A stretch of DNA of 8,243 bases, taken from the NCBI GenBank assembly GCA_029975915.1, contig JARKOC010000317.1:1-8243 (forward strand). The letters run 5' to 3'. Position 1 is the stretch's first letter, and each line of letters begins with the position of its first letter. The notes beneath the pieces were generated by a model. It was not told where the DNA came from, ran no database searches, and saw only the letters and a program-made list of their open reading frames with translations. The position numbers and the translations under genes were made by a program. The stretch is from Bryobacteraceae bacterium (GTDB lineage: Bacteria; Acidobacteriota; Terriglobia; Bryobacterales; Bryobacteraceae). Below are positions 5,476-8,243 of the stretch, piece after piece.

Positions 5476-7140
5476 ATGGCCCAGAAGAAGATTCAACTCC
5501 TCGACCTGATTGAAAAGGACGTCCTGGAGGAGATAGTACGGGATTTCACCAGGGCGACGCGGGTGGCATCCGTACTGGTGGATCTGGACGGTCAGCCCAT
5601 CACCCGGGAGCACAACTTCTGCAGGCTGTGCAAGGACTTCTGCCGATCGACGCCGGAAGGACGGGCTCGGTGCTACGCCAGCGACCGCTTCGGCGGTGAG
5701 GAAGGGAAAAAGCTCGGCAAACCCTTCATCTACAAATGCCTCAACGCCGGTCTCATGGACAGCGCCACGCCCATCATCGTCGAAGGGTATCACGTGGCGA
5801 CCCTGGTTATGGGGCAGGTTTTGATCAAGCCCCTCTCCCTTGAGGAGGCGCTTGAATGCGCCCGCAAGATCGGCATCGAAGATGTCGCCGGCTTCCTTAT
5901 GGCCCTCCACCAGGTACCGGTGATGGGATACAAGCGGCTGCAATCGATAGTGCGGCTCATGAACACCATCGCCAAGACCATCAGCTCCCTCGCCATTCAG
6001 AAATACCTGTCACAGAAGGCCAGCCAGAAAAACCTCCACAACATCATCAACAGCGTGTCCGACGCCATCGTCTCCACGGATGCGGAGGGAGTGATCACCC
6101 TCATCAACACGGCGGCGGTCACCATGTTCGAGCGCGAGGCCTCCTCCATCGTCGGCCGCACCATCTTCGACCTCTTCAAAAAGCCCGATGCATTCAGGAA
6201 GTATCTTGTCGGCAGGGGAACGCGCAAGGCTCTGGATCCGCCACTGGTATTCGAAGCCCTCCGGATGGACGGGCAGACCTTTTCCGTGCAGGCATCGTTT
6301 CAGAAGAAATACCGCTCCCGGCGGGAACCCATGGGCTACGTGGCCGTGCTGCGCGATGTCACCCGGGAAAAACAGATCGAAAAAATGAAGGAGGATCTGA
6401 TCGGGATGCTGACCCACGACATGGGCAACCCGATCCTGTCCATTCAGCGAGTCCTTGAATTGCTGCTGGACGGCCATCTGGGCGTGCTCAACGACAAGGG
6501 GGTCGACCTCGTGTCCCTGGCGCTGAATTCAAACCACAAGCTGTCCGGCATGGTGTCCAATTTCCTGGACATCTTTCTCGACGAATGCGCAGGTCTGAAT
6601 CTCGGCCAGGTAACGGGAGACATGGATGCCACCCTTATGGAAAGCATCAGACAGGTCGGCTTTTCCGCCGACGACAAACAACTCACTATCCATTTCGAGC
6701 CGGGCGAAGCCGGTATCCGCATGCCGGCCGACTGGAGCCGCATCCAGCGCACCTGCGTCAATCTGCTGGAGAACGCCATCCGCTTCAGCCCGCCCGGAGG
6801 CCGCATCTCCGTAAAGGCCCGGGAAAAGAACGGGGGAGAAACCGGCAGGCACGTGCTGGTGTCCATCGATGATGAGGGCACCGGAATAGACAAGGAAAAA
6901 CAGCCCCGTATCTTCGAGAAGTTTTACACGACGGGCCCGCGGAACGGCACGGAACGGCGCGGGGTCGGCCTGGGGCTGACGTTCAGCAGGATGGTGGTGG
7001 AGGCCCACGGCGGATGCATCTGGGTCGAGTCCCCCTACCGGAAGGGCGAGCGGGAGGTATCAGGCTGCCGCTTCCGCTTTTGGATCCCGGTGGCCAAAGG
7101 CGGCAATCCGCCCGCGAGCAAGGAGGGAATTGATGAGTGA
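5476..7140 (+). CDS. Soluble PocR-PAS sensor histidine kinase
   Basis: This 554-residue protein has no signal peptide or membrane span and should sense an intracellular ligand. Residues about 6-175 form a PocR sensory domain, recognised by the FCRLCKDFC, GRARCYASD and KCLNAGLMDSATPI stretches; its cysteines are Cys49, 52, 56, 66 and 88. PocR domains occur in the propanediol regulator PocR and are predicted to bind small hydrocarbon derivatives such as diols. A PAS domain follows (about 186-297, ending in YVAVLRDVTREKQ). The HisKA region has the phospho-acceptor His314 in MLTHDMGNP. The ATPase domain shows the N-box (NLLENAIRFSPPGG, Asn433), G1 (DEGTGI, 466-471), F-box (RIFEKFYT) and G2 (RRGVGLGL, 494-501), so it appears catalytically complete. 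A GGAGG site lies 7 bases before the ATG. Its stop overlaps the regulator start, so the two form a translationally coupled pair. Divergence from the diol-dehydratase-type operon supports diol sensing; the ligand itself is inference. Confidence 0.95.
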   Translation: MAQKKIQLLDLIEKDVLEEIVRDFTRATRVASVLVDLDGQPITREHNFCRLCKDFCRSTPEGRARCYASDRFGGEEGKKLGKPFIYKCLNAGLMDSATPIIVEGYHVATLVMGQVLIKPLSLEEALECARKIGIEDVAGFLMALHQVPVMGYKRLQSIVRLMNTIAKTISSLAIQKYLSQKASQKNLHNIINSVSDAIVSTDAEGVITLINTAAVTMFEREASSIVGRTIFDLFKKPDAFRKYLVGRGTRKALDPPLVFEALRMDGQTFSVQASFQKKYRSRREPMGYVAVLRDVTREKQIEKMKEDLIGMLTHDMGNPILSIQRVLELLLDGHLGVLNDKGVDLVSLALNSNHKLSGMVSNFLDIFLDECAGLNLGQVTGDMDATLMESIRQVGFSADDKQLTIHFEPGEAGIRMPADWSRIQRTCVNLLENAIRFSPPGGRISVKAREKNGGETGRHVLVSIDDEGTGIDKEKQPRIFEKFYTTGPRNGTERRGVGLGLTFSRMVVEAHGGCIWVESPYRKGEREVSGCRFRFWIPVAKGGNPPASKEGIDE

Positions 7141-7783
7141 GCTCCGCCCCATTACGGTCTTTATCGCCGACGACCACCCCATTCTGCGCATCGGCCTCAG
7201 CATGTACCTGGAAAAGAATGAGCGCATCCGCATTGTCGGCGAGGCAGAAAACGGCTTCGACGCGGTCAGGAGCATCTGTGAAAATCCGCCGGACGTGGTC
7301 CTGATGGACATCGACATGCCGGGGCTTTCGGGCATCGAGGCCATCCGCGTGCTCAGGAAAACCCTGCCCGAGCTGATCATCATCGTGCTTTCCACCTACA
7401 CGAAAAAAGAGTACATCCAGGAAGCTATGTCCGAAGGGGCGAACGGCTATGTGGCGAAAAACACGAAAATCGACGAACTGATAAAAATCATCGCGGATTT
7501 CGCCGAAGGGCGCGCCTGTCATTCCCCCTACCTGCTGAACCTGGCGGTGAAGTGGCGGCAGGGGGAAGGGAGCGAAGACGGGGAAAGCGGCCATTTCCTG
7601 ACCAAAACCGAGGTTCGCATCCTGCGAAACATATCCCAGGGAAAAACCAACTGCGAAATCGCCCGGCTCAATTTCGTCAGTATCGAAACCGTCAAGACCC
7701 ACGTGCAGAGAATCTTCAGGAAGCTCGGTGTCGGGAACCGCATGGAGGCCGTGGCCACGGCGCGGGAAAAGCATATCATCTGA
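7133..7783 (+). CDS. NarL/LuxR-family response regulator
   Basis: DNA-binding partner of the upstream kinase, 216 residues. The receiver domain (about 8-125) has the acidic pair Asp13-Asp14, the phospho-acceptor Asp59 (VVLMDIDMPG), Ser87/Thr88 in the LST switch and Lys109 in VAKNT. The C-terminal LuxR-type helix-turn-helix spans about 154-213 (LTKTEVRILRNISQGKTNCE, then SIETVKTHVQRIFRKLGV). The ATG at 7133 overlaps the kinase stop by 8 bases (ATGAGTGA) and has AGGAGG 6 bases upstream; a TTG immediately before it is in frame but less likely. With an intact phosphorylation site and binding helix it should be an activator switched on by the kinase. The most obvious target is the divergent region 5150-5475, which contains dyads. 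Confidence 0.95.
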   Translation: MSELRPITVFIADDHPILRIGLSMYLEKNERIRIVGEAENGFDAVRSICENPPDVVLMDIDMPGLSGIEAIRVLRKTLPELIIIVLSTYTKKEYIQEAMSEGANGYVAKNTKIDELIKIIADFAEGRACHSPYLLNLAVKWRQGEGSEDGESGHFLTKTEVRILRNISQGKTNCEIARLNFVSIETVKTHVQRIFRKLGVGNRMEAVATAREKHII

Positions 7784-7800
7784 CGCATCTCATCACGACC

Positions 7801-7829
7801 TTGCATTAAAGATGGTTCTCTGCGACAAT
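7801..7829 (+). promoter_or_regulatory. Weak candidate promoter for the ABC exporter gene
   Basis: TTGCAT (7801-7806) and GACAAT (7824-7829) are separated by 17 bases, with three and four of six sigma-70 matches. It lies in the 89-bp gap after the response regulator. No hairpin with T-tract follows the regulator stop, so readthrough from the kinase/regulator genes is equally possible. Confidence 0.25.
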
Positions 7830-7872
7830 TCCCCGTGCAATCGTGGAAACACTCCTTTCACCCCGGAGCCCC

Positions 7873-8243
7873 ATGCATTTCGGCGGAATATACGAAGACG
7901 AAATTGTCGGCAAGGCCTATGACCGGCGTCTCCTGACGCGGTTTCTCCGCTACCTCCGTCCCTACCGGTGGCTGGTGGTGTGGAGCCTCCTTCTCCTCCC
8001 CCTCATCGCCGCCGCAAAGCTTTCCCAGCCCTGGCTCCTGAAGATCGCCATCGATAACCATATCACCGCCGGCAGGATGGAGGGGCTTCCCCTGCTCTCC
8101 CTCGGGTATTTCGCCCTTATCCTGGCGGACGGCCTGCTGACCTACCTGGAGATCTACCTGCTCCAGTACCTGGGCCAGCGGGTGATGTTCGACCTGCGCG
8201 TGGAGCTGTTCGCCCACATCCAGCGCCTCTCCGCCTCCTTCTT
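7873..8243 (+). CDS. Type I ABC exporter, MdlB/YheH-like (partial, C-terminus outside window)
   Basis: Only the first 123 complete codons are present; the frame is open to the right edge. The start ATG has GGAG 4 bases upstream. After about 25 polar residues and the RYLRPYRW motif, a hydrophobic span begins (LVVWSLLLLPLIAAAKL), followed by QPWLLKIAIDNHI and then a second span (LLSLGYFALILADGLLTYLE). The last visible part, LGQRVMFDLRVELFAHIQRL, is the cytoplasmic coupling-helix region typical of fused membrane/ATPase exporters of lipids, drugs or peptides. The IDNHI pattern is common in MdlB/YheH-type subunits, which often work as heterodimers, so a partner gene would be expected to the right. 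No link with the diol-type operon is evident. Confidence 0.9.
   Translation, partial: MHFGGIYEDEIVGKAYDRRLLTRFLRYLRPYRWLVVWSLLLLPLIAAAKLSQPWLLKIAIDNHITAGRMEGLPLLSLGYFALILADGLLTYLEIYLLQYLGQRVMFDLRVELFAHIQRLSASF

Noticed and set aside
5290..5943. A 217-codon minus-strand frame opposite the start of the kinase gene
   Set aside because: It is antisense to the PocR domain, has no recognisable domain and would fill the divergent regulatory region; treated as a shadow.
1..8243. tRNA, rRNA, CRISPR array, insertion sequence, integrase or attachment site
   Set aside because: No cloverleaf-like segment, regularly spaced repeats, transposase motif or terminal inverted repeats were seen on either strand.

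Overview
The window looks like chromosomal DNA of a GC-rich anaerobic or facultative Gram-negative bacterium. An outer-membrane channel protein with a signal peptide shows the Gram-negative envelope, and an oxygen-sensitive glycyl radical enzyme with its activase shows anaerobic metabolism. A PocR-domain histidine kinase alongside these makes a Desulfuromonadales-type organism (Geobacter/Pelobacter relatives) my best guess. That placement is inference, because no rRNA or other phylogenetic marker is present.

Layout. Two gene groups diverge from a 326-bp intergenic region (5150-5475). On the minus strand, read right to left, are: a multi-spanning inner-membrane protein of unknown family (4184-5149); a glycyl radical enzyme with the active-site residues of B12-independent glycerol/1,2-propanediol dehydratase (1645-4044); its radical-SAM activase with two extra [4Fe-4S] clusters (610-1578); and the N-terminal half of a SphA/MetA-pathway type outer-membrane channel, cut by the window edge (1-471). 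On the plus strand are: a soluble histidine kinase with domains PocR-PAS-HisKA-HATPase (5476-7140); an overlapping NarL/LuxR-type response regulator (7133-7783); and, after 89 bp, the start of a type I ABC exporter (7873-8243, cut by the window edge).

How the parts may work together (inference). PocR domains are predicted to sense small hydrocarbon derivatives such as diols, so the kinase/regulator pair probably switches on the divergent minus-strand group when a diol or polyol is present. The outer-membrane channel and the membrane protein could admit the substrate or release the product. The activase installs the glycyl radical, and the lyase dehydrates the diol to an aldehyde. No aldehyde or alcohol dehydrogenase and no microcompartment shell gene is present in the window, so the fate of the aldehyde is not visible here. 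The ABC exporter is probably a separate neighbour.

The gaps between genes carry notable structure: a perfect 26-bp palindrome between the lyase and activase genes, a twice-repeated hairpin motif in front of the lyase gene, a long-armed inverted repeat after the activase, and several short dyads in the divergent regulatory region that could be operators.
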